Shown here one piece after another: positions 5,277 through 12,462 of a DNA stretch of 13,299 nucleotides. The position numbers and the translations under genes were made by a program. Each line of letters begins with the position of its first letter. Position 1 is the stretch's first letter. The stretch is from CAYQDB01 sp964416195. Its GTDB lineage: Bacteria; Zixibacteria; MSB-5A5; GN15; FEB-12. The stretch covers positions 1 through 13,299 of the forward strand of contig CAYQDB010000043.1 in NCBI GenBank assembly GCA_964416195.1, written 5' to 3'. The notes beneath the pieces are model-generated. The model saw only the letters and a list, made by a program, of their open reading frames with translations, did not search any database and had not been told where the DNA came from.

Positions 5277-6581
5277 ATGGATGACACACCGAACTGGCGC
5301 AGGCTTACTGAATGGCCCAGGAAGGCCGCCGACAGTTTACAAAACCTCCGGGGTACCGGAATTAGGGGCCTGGCGGGAAATATCCTGTCTCTGACGGTAC
5401 TCCAGGTAACCAGTTACCTGTTGCCACTTATAACTCTGCCGTACTTGGTGAGGGTCTTAGGAGCAGATAAGTTTGGACTGGTAGCCTTTGCCCAGGCTCT
5501 CATGCAGTACTTCATTATTCTCACAGATTATGGATTCAATCTTTCAGCCACCCGTGACATCGCCTCCAATCGAAGTGATATGGCCAAGGTGTCACAGATT
5601 TTCAGTACGGTAATGATGGTGCGGCTGGCTCTGATGACAGCTGGTTTTGGCATTTTGTACGTGTTGGTTCTGACCATCGGAAGGTTCGCGGCGGACCCGT
5701 TGATCTTTCTGGTATCGTATGGACTGGTGGTGGGCAACGTGTTATTTCCTGTTTGGTTTTTCCAGGGCATGGAAAAGATGAAGTACTCAACTATAATGAC
5801 TCTGGTTGCTCGGACTATCTTTGTAGTGCTCATATTCGTAGTTGTGCGGACTGAGAGTGATTATATCCTGGTGCCGCTTCTCAATTCGCTGGGAATGGTG
5901 GTCGCCGGGATAATCAGCTTGTGGATGGCGGTAAAGAAGTTCCACGTGAGGCTTCATTGGTCAGGATGGGTTTTCATCGCTCATCAACTCAAGAGTAGTT
6001 CCCAATTCTTCCTGTCGCGGATATCGGTTTCGGTTTATACATCTTTCAACACACTCATTTTGGGATTTCTGACCACCAATCAGGTCGTCGGTTACTACGC
6101 AGCCGCTGAAAAGCTCTTCATCGCTATGCGGGCTGCCTTTTACCCGCTCGTTCAGTCCCTGTATCCATATATGTCCAGTAGGGAGAATGTTGGGTTGTTC
6201 AAGAAGATATTCTACCTCTCAGTTGCTCTGGCGGTCGCAGTCGGAGCAACCGTGTTTTTTCTAAGCGGGACTATAACGCACTTGGTTTTTGGCCCAGCAT
6301 TTGAACCATCGGCGGACATCGTCAGGCTATTTTCGCTGTTGATTCCTATAGTGGTAGCCTCGATTCTCTTAGGTTATCCTTTTCTCGCTGCGCTAGGGCG
6401 CGAGAAGTATGCCAACTTTTCTGTTGCAATCGGGTCAGTGGGCCATTTAATTCTGATTGCTTCGATAATACCTGTAATAAGTATGAGGCTTGTCGTGCTG
6501 GTAACATTGGTAACTGAGACAGTAGTACTTGCCATACGGGTCTACGGAGTAAAGAAACATCGGTTGTGGGAAGTCACATGA
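5277..6581 (+). CDS. Oligosaccharide flippase, Wzx/RfbX family
   Basis: This 434-aa polytopic inner-membrane protein of the MOP (MATE-like) superfamily would move undecaprenyl-linked oligosaccharide repeat units to the periplasmic face. Membrane helices run through almost the whole length after a short hydrophilic N-terminus. Family-typical segments are VTSYLLPLITLPYLVRVLG (about 44-62), GLVAFAQAL, the cytoplasmic motif WFFQGMEKMKYST (about 160-172) and LGFLTTNQVVGYYAAAEKL in the middle. The start is not certain; the ATG at 5277 has only a weak upstream match, and 76 bases separate it from the epimerase. Its last codons overlap the next gene by an ATGA, so the two are translationally coupled. 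Presence of a flippase indicates a Wzx/Wzy-type export route, although no polymerase is in view. Confidence 0.9.
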   Translation: MDDTPNWRRLTEWPRKAADSLQNLRGTGIRGLAGNILSLTVLQVTSYLLPLITLPYLVRVLGADKFGLVAFAQALMQYFIILTDYGFNLSATRDIASNRSDMAKVSQIFSTVMMVRLALMTAGFGILYVLVLTIGRFAADPLIFLVSYGLVVGNVLFPVWFFQGMEKMKYSTIMTLVARTIFVVLIFVVVRTESDYILVPLLNSLGMVVAGIISLWMAVKKFHVRLHWSGWVFIAHQLKSSSQFFLSRISVSVYTSFNTLILGFLTTNQVVGYYAAAEKLFIAMRAAFYPLVQSLYPYMSSRENVGLFKKIFYLSVALAVAVGATVFFLSGTITHLVFGPAFEPSADIVRLFSLLIPIVVASILLGYPFLAALGREKYANFSVAIGSVGHLILIASIIPVISMRLVVLVTLVTETVVLAIRVYGVKKHRLWEVT

Positions 6582-7255
6582 CGGGGATAATCCTGGCTGC
6601 CGGAGTCGGCAACAGGCTTGGCGTTTCTATTCCCAAGGGGCTTTTGGTCTTACCTTCCAAGGAGACTATTTTGGGGCGGCAGGTGCGTATCATGAAAGCA
6701 TCCAGGATTAAGGACATAGTCGTCGTAGTGGGATTCAAGAAGGAAACCGTCAAGGAGGCTCTGACAGGTGTACGGTTTGCATACAATCCTCGATTCGCCG
6801 ACACCAATACAGCCAAGAGCCTTCTGTGTGGTCTGGAGGGGATCGATGACGATGTTCTTTGGGCTAACGGCGACGTAGTATTCGATGAAGAACTTGTCCC
6901 CATGATTGTTTCCCAGAAGCACTCCTCCATCTTAGTGAATACCGCTGAATGCGGAGAGGAGGAAATAAAATATGTTGCAGACGACGACGGCAATGTGAAA
7001 CAGATTTCCAAACAACTCACTGGCGCGGACGGTGAAGCTCTGGGGCTGAACTTGATCAAGCGCGACTCATTGGGCAAGTTCGTAGAGGCTCTGCGTCGCA
7101 GCAATGACCACGATTACTTTGAACGTGCCGTTCAAGACATCATCGATCAAGGGGTTGTATTTAAACGATTATCGGTATCAGGCCGCAAGTGCATAGAAGT
7201 CGACTTCGAGGAAGACTGGGAACGAGCAATAGACATGTTTGGATGTGACGGCTAA
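6578..7255 (+). CDS. LicC-like sugar/alcohol-phosphate nucleotidyltransferase
   Basis: This 225-aa protein has the nucleotidyltransferase fold. The NTP-binding signature LAAGVGNRLG lies at 6-15 with PKG (19-21), then the hydrophobic strand IKDIVVVVGFKKE (44-56), YNPRFADTNTAKSLL (69-83), NGDVVFDEE (97-105) and a late acidic motif EVDFEEDW (207-214) suited to metal binding. The YNxxFADTNxxxSL pattern and short length resemble phosphocholine cytidylyltransferases of the LicC type more than hexose-1-phosphate transferases such as RmlA. Combined with the following CDP-glycerol phosphotransferase-like gene, it plausibly makes the CDP-alcohol that enzyme uses; the actual alcohol is unknown. The ATG at 6578 is chosen over an in-frame GTG at 6566 because it forms an ATGA overlap with the flippase stop and starts directly at the family's first strand. 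Confidence 0.8.
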   Translation: MTGIILAAGVGNRLGVSIPKGLLVLPSKETILGRQVRIMKASRIKDIVVVVGFKKETVKEALTGVRFAYNPRFADTNTAKSLLCGLEGIDDDVLWANGDVVFDEELVPMIVSQKHSSILVNTAECGEEEIKYVADDDGNVKQISKQLTGADGEALGLNLIKRDSLGKFVEALRRSNDHDYFERAVQDIIDQGVVFKRLSVSGRKCIEVDFEEDWERAIDMFGCDG

Positions 7256-7268
7256 GTATTCTTAGCCG
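7249..7268 (+). other. Stem-loop across the nucleotidyltransferase stop codon
   Basis: A perfect 8-bp stem, CGGCTAAG (7249-7256) with CTTAGCCG (7261-7268), encloses TATT. The TAA stop lies in the 5' arm. No T-run follows, so it is not a standard terminator; it may protect the 3' end of a processed message or tune expression of the next gene. Confidence 0.45.
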
Positions 7269-7304
7269 GGGAACTTTCTGGCGGAGTATTAGTCGAGAGC
7301 AAGC

Positions 7305-8576
7305 ATGTTTCGGCGTGAATCGGGCAGAATATCCCACAAGCGAGGGGGCGTACTGAAGACGGCGTTGTATATTCTCCTCTTACCATTGTATCTTTTAGCC
7401 AAGTTTATCCCAAAGAATGATCGACTATACGCCTTTGGCTCCTCGCACGGGCTACATTTTGCGGACAATTCCAAATACCTTTTCCTGTATGCAAGTAGGC
7501 ATGTCAAGAACGTCAAATGTGTCTTTGTTTCCAGGAACAAAAAAGTTGTAAAGTTGCTGATGGACAATGGGTATAATGCCTGCTATACATTCTCGCTGAA
7601 AGGGCTCGCTACCGCCATCCGAGCGAAAAAGTGCTTTATTTCTAACTCAACGCATGGTATTCACACCCTGTTAATCGGCGGAGCCGAAGTCATCCAGTTA
7701 TGGCACGGTACACCACTGAAAGCAATTTGTTATGATGTCGATCTTACAGGGGGGAATTTCATGTCTCGCACAAAATACTTCATAAGGAAGATGCTATTTA
7801 AGCTAGTTCCATACCTAAACACTTCCATGACTTTTGAAAAGATTGTTATCGCCTCAGAGCATGTTAAGAAGAACTTCAGGTCTGCCTTCAGGTTAACGAA
7901 TGAGGATATCCTAGTGCTGGGGCAAGCAAGAAATGACTGTCTATCAAATGATTTTAGGTTCGACAAAGGTGTTTTTCCGGAAATAAGATGGCTGGAACAG
8001 TTACGCAATGAATCGAACGCCGTTATCACTTGGATGCCAACCCACAGACTAATGTCAGGCGGTGCCACTGAGGATCTGGTCAGTGGTTATTCCTTTAACC
8101 TCCAGCAACTCGCGGACTTGTTGGAAAAGCATAACGCCCACTTTGTGGTCAAAGTACACTTTCTGGATTCTGGCGGGCTTCAAAACAAGTTCAAGAACTG
8201 TGATCGAATCATTGTATACAGATATTCCGACCCGTATCCCCTGCTGCGCTATACCGATATTCTGGTCACCGACTATTCCAGCGTGTATTTCGATTTCTTA
8301 CTGCTAAACCGGCCGATTGTCTTTACCCCTTTCGATTACGAGCAGTATGTCAGGCATGGGACCTCCCTCTACTATGATTATAACGAGGTAACTCCAGGTG
8401 ACAAATGCCGCAACTGGAAAGAGGTAATAGACGCGCTTGATCGCCTGCTGACAGGTCTGAAAAACGGAGAAAGAGACCCGTATGCTGATCGGAGAGTGGA
8501 ATTAGGCCACTTATTCAACGACTACCAGAGTGACAACTCCAAGCGCATAGTGGACAAGTTGTTTGATCTGCCGTGA
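7305..8576 (+). CDS. CDP-glycerol glycerophosphotransferase family protein
   Basis: This TagB/TagF-type GT-B enzyme (Glyphos_transf family) would transfer glycerol-phosphate or a related phospho-alcohol from a CDP carrier to a glycan. Signatures include a hydrophobic N-terminal segment ALYILLLPLYLLAKFIP (20-36) that probably anchors it on the inner membrane, LWHGTPLK (132-139, H134), ASEHVKKNF (183-191), LGQARND (205-211, equivalent to GxPRND), WMPTHR (243-248), KVHF (283-286, H285) and TDILVTDYSSVYFDF (317-331), followed by NRPIVFTPFDYEQY. These include the two His motifs the family needs for catalysis. At 423 aa it is the single-domain type, without an extra N-terminal glycosyltransferase. 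It lies 49 bases after the LicC-like gene. The start is not fixed by a strong ribosome site. Confidence 0.87.
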   Translation: MFRRESGRISHKRGGVLKTALYILLLPLYLLAKFIPKNDRLYAFGSSHGLHFADNSKYLFLYASRHVKNVKCVFVSRNKKVVKLLMDNGYNACYTFSLKGLATAIRAKKCFISNSTHGIHTLLIGGAEVIQLWHGTPLKAICYDVDLTGGNFMSRTKYFIRKMLFKLVPYLNTSMTFEKIVIASEHVKKNFRSAFRLTNEDILVLGQARNDCLSNDFRFDKGVFPEIRWLEQLRNESNAVITWMPTHRLMSGGATEDLVSGYSFNLQQLADLLEKHNAHFVVKVHFLDSGGLQNKFKNCDRIIVYRYSDPYPLLRYTDILVTDYSSVYFDFLLLNRPIVFTPFDYEQYVRHGTSLYYDYNEVTPGDKCRNWKEVIDALDRLLTGLKNGERDPYADRRVELGHLFNDYQSDNSKRIVDKLFDLP

Positions 8577-8624
8577 GGGCACCGTGAATTATACGAGACA
8601 GACAAACTGCCAGGTACAGATCAG

Positions 8625-8900
8625 TTGCTCCAGCCTTTGACCGACAAGCGGGTTGTCATCTTTGGTTGGGCACATTCAGTGCATGTCCAACACTGGGTGC
8701 CCGGGCTTTGTAAACGTGCTTATGAGATCGAGGCAGTTTCTCCTCCCGAATTTTTCCTGCATGGTATCACAGAACCAAGCAGCTCGTTTTCTTTGCTTAT
8801 CTGTTCAGACTATGTCTGGTCATCCCGCAGATGCCAAGAGAAAAAAATCGATATAAACCGGACGTATGTAATTCGGCACCGGACTGAGATGATTAGATAA
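8625..8900 (+). pseudogene. Glycosyltransferase remnant, N-terminal fragment
   Basis: The open frame encodes KRVVIFGWAHSVHVQHW followed by GLCKRAYEIEAVS, which aligns with the N-terminus of the intact GT4 enzyme at 11383 (KRIVVFGWASKVQVH, then RWIYGLSGRGYDVKVIA) with a 2-residue gap. After about 40-60 codons the likeness is lost and the frame stops at 8898-8900, so the donor-binding domain and the catalytic ExxxxxxxE motif are absent. The only upstream start is a TTG at 8625 with no ribosome site. It is best read as the decayed head of a second glycosyltransferase gene, lost by deletion. A functional short protein is possible but unlikely. Confidence 0.6.
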
Positions 8901-8903
8901 CCA

Positions 8904-8932
8904 TTGCTTCTTCTTGGGGCGGAGTGTATAAT
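8904..8932 (+). promoter_or_regulatory. Internal promoter for the acetyltransferase gene
   Basis: TTGCTT (8904-8909), a 17-base spacer and a consensus TATAAT (8927-8932) lie just after the glycosyltransferase remnant and about 60 bases before the ATG at 8995. Transcription would start near 8939. It would let the right half of the locus be expressed independently of the promoter at 4069. Confidence 0.5.
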
Positions 8933-8994
8933 CGAGTCCGATGGTTTACTGACTAGCAGCATGCTCGGGAATAACTGAGGTATCTGGGAACTTG

Positions 8995-9960
8995 ATGACT
9001 ACCCCTGGACAACAAGCTCGGATTTGGGCTAAGAAAATACTTCCTGAATCGGTCGTGAAAGTCATGCGGAGTCCTCGTCGCTTGATGCGTTCGTGGATAA
9101 GGCATGCCAAGCGAAATGTGATGGAGCCACTGGATTTGACGAGGCTTGTTGCAGATCTAAGAAGGGGGGGTATTGAAGCAGGTGATGTGGTAATGGTGCA
9201 CTCGTCGTTGTCTCGCATAGGCAACGTCCTGGGTGGGGCAACAACTGTGATTAGAAGTATAATCGAGGCAGTTTCCCCTGGCGGGACTGTGATTATGCCC
9301 TGCTACGGCTCGGCTGACGAGGCTGTCAGGAGGTCAAATCAGGGGGATCCAATCGACCTTCGCACAGCTAGGTCGGCCACTGGAATAATCACCGAGACCT
9401 TTCGCTCTTGGCCAGGTGTCTTTCGTAGTTCGCATCCCTTTTCTTCAGCCTGTGCTTGGGGCGATAAGGCAGGATTTATTACTTCGGGACACGATTCCGA
9501 TCCGCATGTCTGTCATGCGGCATCGCCGGTCGGTCGGTTGGTGGCGCTTAAGGGCAAGGTGGTGGGAATTGCTATCCCCATTGCTCAAGGGCTGGGAATA
9601 GCACATTACCTTGAAGACACTTGGGATGACTTTCCATTCGAGGTCCATTCTGGTATTTTTACAATGACATATATTGATAGTGAAGGGAAAACCGTTCAGC
9701 GTGAGATCTGCCGGTGCGATCCCAAAGTAGCGCAAACCCGAATTGACTATCCCGCAGGTAAATGGATTGGCGAGGCTCTTAGTTCGCATCTGGCGCGAAG
9801 AGGAATTCTTAAACCGTTCCGCTTCGGTGAAGCGGAGTCCTGGATAATGGGAACGGTATCCTTGTACGAAGAACTGAAACGTCTGGCTACTAAGGGAGTC
9901 ACAATGTATCTTACCAAAGATAGGCTAACCGAGCAGAACAAGGATATCGAAAACTGGTAA
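8995..9960 (+). CDS. AAC(3)/YokD-family N-acetyltransferase
   Basis: This 321-aa protein belongs to the Antibiotic_NAT fold family (AAC(3)-like), which moves acetyl from acetyl-CoA to an amino group. After a basic N-terminal tail of about 45 residues come DLTRLVADLRRGGIEAGD (47-64), VHSSLSRIG (68-76), SPGGTVIMPCY (94-104), SSHPFSSACAWG (145-156, H147) and GLGIAHYLED (199-208, H204 and E207), matching the family's core and its His/Glu site. Its position between a glycerophosphotransferase and a polysaccharide deacetylase argues for acetylating an amino sugar of the surface glycan rather than drug resistance. The tail before the domain is longer than in resistance enzymes. The start is taken at ATG 8995; a TTG directly in front and a GTG/ATG near 9118 are alternatives. 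A TATAAT promoter lies upstream. Confidence 0.85.
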   Translation: MTTPGQQARIWAKKILPESVVKVMRSPRRLMRSWIRHAKRNVMEPLDLTRLVADLRRGGIEAGDVVMVHSSLSRIGNVLGGATTVIRSIIEAVSPGGTVIMPCYGSADEAVRRSNQGDPIDLRTARSATGIITETFRSWPGVFRSSHPFSSACAWGDKAGFITSGHDSDPHVCHAASPVGRLVALKGKVVGIAIPIAQGLGIAHYLEDTWDDFPFEVHSGIFTMTYIDSEGKTVQREICRCDPKVAQTRIDYPAGKWIGEALSSHLARRGILKPFRFGEAESWIMGTVSLYEELKRLATKGVTMYLTKDRLTEQNKDIENW

Positions 9961-9970
9961 AGGGCGTTAG

Positions 9971-10142
9971 GAGACTGTTGAAAAACTCAAGACAAAAACC
10001 TCAAAGTGCACTTACCCTGGTGAGGTGTCATTCCCACGAAAGCGGGAATCCAGGTATGTCAACGGATTACTGGATGCCCGTTTTCACGGGCATGACGAAT
10101 TCGACCTGCTCAGAGTATGTTGAAAGGCTTTTTCAACACTCT
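9971..10142. mobile_element. MITE-like palindromic element
   Basis: This 172-base non-coding element has imperfect terminal inverted repeats: GACTGTTGAAAAAC at the left, and at the right the complement of AGTGTTGAAAAAGC. It is flanked by GTTAG at 9966-9970 and again at 10143-10147, a possible 5-bp target duplication. Inside is a chain of hairpins: TTCCC...GGGAA (10031-10048), ATCCAG...CTGGAT (10048-10075), TGCCCGT-TTTC-ACGGGCA (10075-10092), GTCAT...ATGAC (10027-10096) and TGTTGAAA-GGCTT-TTTCAACA (10118-10138). The inner GTCATTCCC...GGGAATCCAG type is a common dispersed bacterial repeat. There is no transposase, so it would be mobilised in trans. It sits between two locus genes. Confidence 0.7.
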
Positions 10143-10178
10143 GTTAGTCGGTGAGAGAATGTCACCCCCGCCGAATCA

Positions 10179-11285
10179 GTGAGTAAGAAAATGCCGTTTC
10201 CTTTGATCAACTGTATCGTCACAGCCGACTACGAAATCTTTTTAGGGCGAAACTTCCTCAGCAATGAGGAGGTCTTGTTCAAACCTACCCGACAAATGAT
10301 GGATGTTTGTGGCGAATTGAATACGCCCATCACTTTTTTTGCCGATGTCTGCTCGGTATGGGCTCATCGCAGGTACGGTCTGAACGATTATGTCCACAGC
10401 TTTGAAAACCAGCTGCACACGGCAGTGCGCGAGGGGCACGATGTTCAACTTCATCTGCATCCCCACTGGCTGAAATCAACCTTTGAGAATGGCGAATGGC
10501 ATATTTCGACCGAACAGATGTATCTGTGGGAGCTCGAGCACGGAGATGGAGGAGACTCCGCGGCGGCCGTCATCAAGCAGGGCGTTGAGTATCTTAACAA
10601 GCTTTTGCAAAAGGAAAAACCTAGCTACCGTTGCATCGCTTTCCGCGCGGCGGGGTTGGCTCTGCAGCCGGGTGAGCATGAGCTGATTGCGGCCCTGTTA
10701 GAGAGCGGGATTCAGGTGGATTCGAGCGTGGGCAAAAATGTCAGGCTCAAGATGGACACGATTGAGTTGGATTATACTGGCATGCCGACAGACGCCAACT
10801 GGTTCATGGACCCACAGAAGGGTATCTGTACCTCTGCCGAACGGGGCCTTTTTGAAATACCAGTGGCTACTTTTCAAAGCGACTGGCGGTCACGGGTTGG
10901 GTTCTTGTGGCGCCGGGCTTTGTCGATAAAGATGCAACGCGGCGTTGGCATTTCACGCGCCAGGCGTCAGACGCGGCTGTCTACTTTGAAGTCAATGTTG
11001 CAATACAACTGGCGGTATGTAAGTACGAATCCCTGGTTCCTGCTTTCCTGTGACACCAAAGGCTTCAGTTTGAAAATGCTTCTGTCCGGATTTGACAATT
11101 ACATCAAACGACACAGCCATGTTGATTCCATTTACGTTTCAATGATCAATCATCCGAAGATGATGTTTGCCCCCCAGTTCGAGCTGTTGCGAGCATGGGT
11201 TACCGAGGTGCGGGACCGATATGGTGAGCGGATACGATTTGTGACTTATAATGAAGCTGCAGAGCAGATCAACAGGAAAACTTGA
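10179..11285 (+). CDS. Polysaccharide deacetylase-like protein (NodB/CE4 type)
   Basis: This 368-aa protein is probably a metal-dependent de-N-acetylase of the carbohydrate esterase 4 type. Motif 1 is VTADYEIF (14-21) with D17 as the candidate metal/catalytic Asp, followed by ITFFADV (51-57). Motif 2 is GHDVQLHLHPHW (86-97), carrying H92, H94 and H96. Motif 3 is IAFRAAG (near 153-159). There is no signal peptide and no membrane helix, so unlike peptidoglycan deacetylases it appears cytosolic and should act on a precursor or lipid-linked glycan. The sequence style resembles WalW/WbmS-type proteins of O-antigen clusters. The C-terminal third (from about residue 250) is not recognised. Translation may start at the GTG at 10179 or the ATG at 10191; neither has a strong ribosome site. 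A MITE-like element lies just upstream. Confidence 0.8.
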   Translation: MSKKMPFPLINCIVTADYEIFLGRNFLSNEEVLFKPTRQMMDVCGELNTPITFFADVCSVWAHRRYGLNDYVHSFENQLHTAVREGHDVQLHLHPHWLKSTFENGEWHISTEQMYLWELEHGDGGDSAAAVIKQGVEYLNKLLQKEKPSYRCIAFRAAGLALQPGEHELIAALLESGIQVDSSVGKNVRLKMDTIELDYTGMPTDANWFMDPQKGICTSAERGLFEIPVATFQSDWRSRVGFLWRRALSIKMQRGVGISRARRQTRLSTLKSMLQYNWRYVSTNPWFLLSCDTKGFSLKMLLSGFDNYIKRHSHVDSIYVSMINHPKMMFAPQFELLRAWVTEVRDRYGERIRFVTYNEAAEQINRKT

Positions 11286-11382
11286 TCGTTGAATTTGAAT
11301 GCTGGAGTGAATCTATTAATCTCTTGAGTTTGCTTAAACAGCATATGAGTGAGTGTGGGGTGGATAAAAGGTTACGAAGGTC

Positions 11383-12462
11383 ATGGCTGGAAAAAGGATT
11401 GTAGTATTTGGCTGGGCATCCAAGGTTCAGGTTCATCTGTCTCGCTGGATTTATGGTCTATCTGGACGAGGGTACGATGTTAAGGTGATTGCTCTCGGTG
11501 GTGAACCACTGGACGGTGTGGAGACCTGTAATCTGCCCCGCAAGGGCAAGTGGTCTTACCTTACCCAAGCATCGACCGCCGTGCGGGAGGCCAAGCGGTT
11601 CCGGCCTCACCTCGTTCATGCCCACTACGCTACCGGTTTTGGTTACTGGGCGTACCGGACCAACCTTCAACCGAGAGTTGTTTCCGTTTGGGGGGCGGAT
11701 GTATTCGATTTTCCAACCACTCGGCTCCGGCGGGCGCTGGTACGAAAGGTGTTAAAGCGAGCCACCCACATTACGGCCACCAGCCAACTGCTTCGGAGGA
11801 AAACGCTGGAGATTCTACCCGGTGCTCAGGACAAAATTACCGTCATTCCGTTTGGTGTGTTAGTCGCCGACAAACTCATTCCACCGCCACTAAGTGATCC
11901 GGTTCGGTTATGCTACATTAAGAACCATAACTGGAAATACGGTCCGGATGTGCTACTTAAAGCCATGGTAGAGGTGAGAAAGGTGATTCCGGACATCAAG
12001 CTTTCGATGGCCGGTACCGGGGAACTGAACGAGTTTTTGAAATCTATGGCTGCTCAGCTAAACCTGTCAGACACGGTTGACTTTGTTGGGTTTGTGCCCC
12101 ATGAACGGATGTACTCTTTCATAGGTCAACACCACCTTATGGTAATGCCCTCAGTGATGGACTCCGAGTCATTCGGCGTGGCGGCTCTTGAGGCCTCGGC
12201 CTGCGGACGTCCGGTCATTGCCTCGAACGTCGGTGGTGTGCCAGAGGTTGTTGTTAACGGCAAAACAGGCATCTTGGTACCGCCAAATGATCCACACAAG
12301 CTAGCTGAGGCAATAATCAGATTGGCGCAAGATGCTGAAACCAGAGAAAAAATGGGGAAAACAGGCTACGAATTTGTAAAACAGCACTATTCGTGGGAAA
12401 GATCGCTTGATATGATGTGTGATCTGTACGAAAGGCTTATTAATGAAAACCAGTCAAGGTAA
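11383..12462 (+). CDS. Glycosyltransferase family 4 protein
   Basis: This 359-aa retaining GT-B glycosyltransferase would transfer a sugar from a nucleotide donor to the growing lipid-linked glycan at the cytosolic membrane face. The N-terminal acceptor domain begins with KRIVVFGWASKVQVHLSRW (4-22) and includes PHLVHAHYATGFG (75-87) and VVSVWGADVFDFP (99-111). The C-terminal domain shows IPFGV (155-159), the phosphate/sugar site MAGTGE (209-214), VDFVGFVPHERM (232-243), and the catalytic ExxxxxxxE pair E262/E270 in ESFGVAALE, followed by GRPVIASNVGGVPEVV (275-290). All expected parts are present and length is normal. Donor and linkage cannot be predicted. Its N-terminus closely matches the broken fragment at 8625-8900. 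It overlaps the next gene by 20 bases. Confidence 0.92.
   Translation: MAGKRIVVFGWASKVQVHLSRWIYGLSGRGYDVKVIALGGEPLDGVETCNLPRKGKWSYLTQASTAVREAKRFRPHLVHAHYATGFGYWAYRTNLQPRVVSVWGADVFDFPTTRLRRALVRKVLKRATHITATSQLLRRKTLEILPGAQDKITVIPFGVLVADKLIPPPLSDPVRLCYIKNHNWKYGPDVLLKAMVEVRKVIPDIKLSMAGTGELNEFLKSMAAQLNLSDTVDFVGFVPHERMYSFIGQHHLMVMPSVMDSESFGVAALEASACGRPVIASNVGGVPEVVVNGKTGILVPPNDPHKLAEAIIRLAQDAETREKMGKTGYEFVKQHYSWERSLDMMCDLYERLINENQSR

Noticed and set aside
8727..9275. Shared 14-base string ATCGAGGCAGTTTC at 8727 and 9262
   Set aside because: One such match is about what chance gives in a window this size, and the surrounding sequence does not align.
8995..9960. Acquired aminoglycoside resistance gene
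   Set aside because: The AAC(3) fold is present, but the gene is embedded in a polysaccharide locus, has a long extra N-terminal tail and no resistance-gene context. A sugar substrate is more likely.
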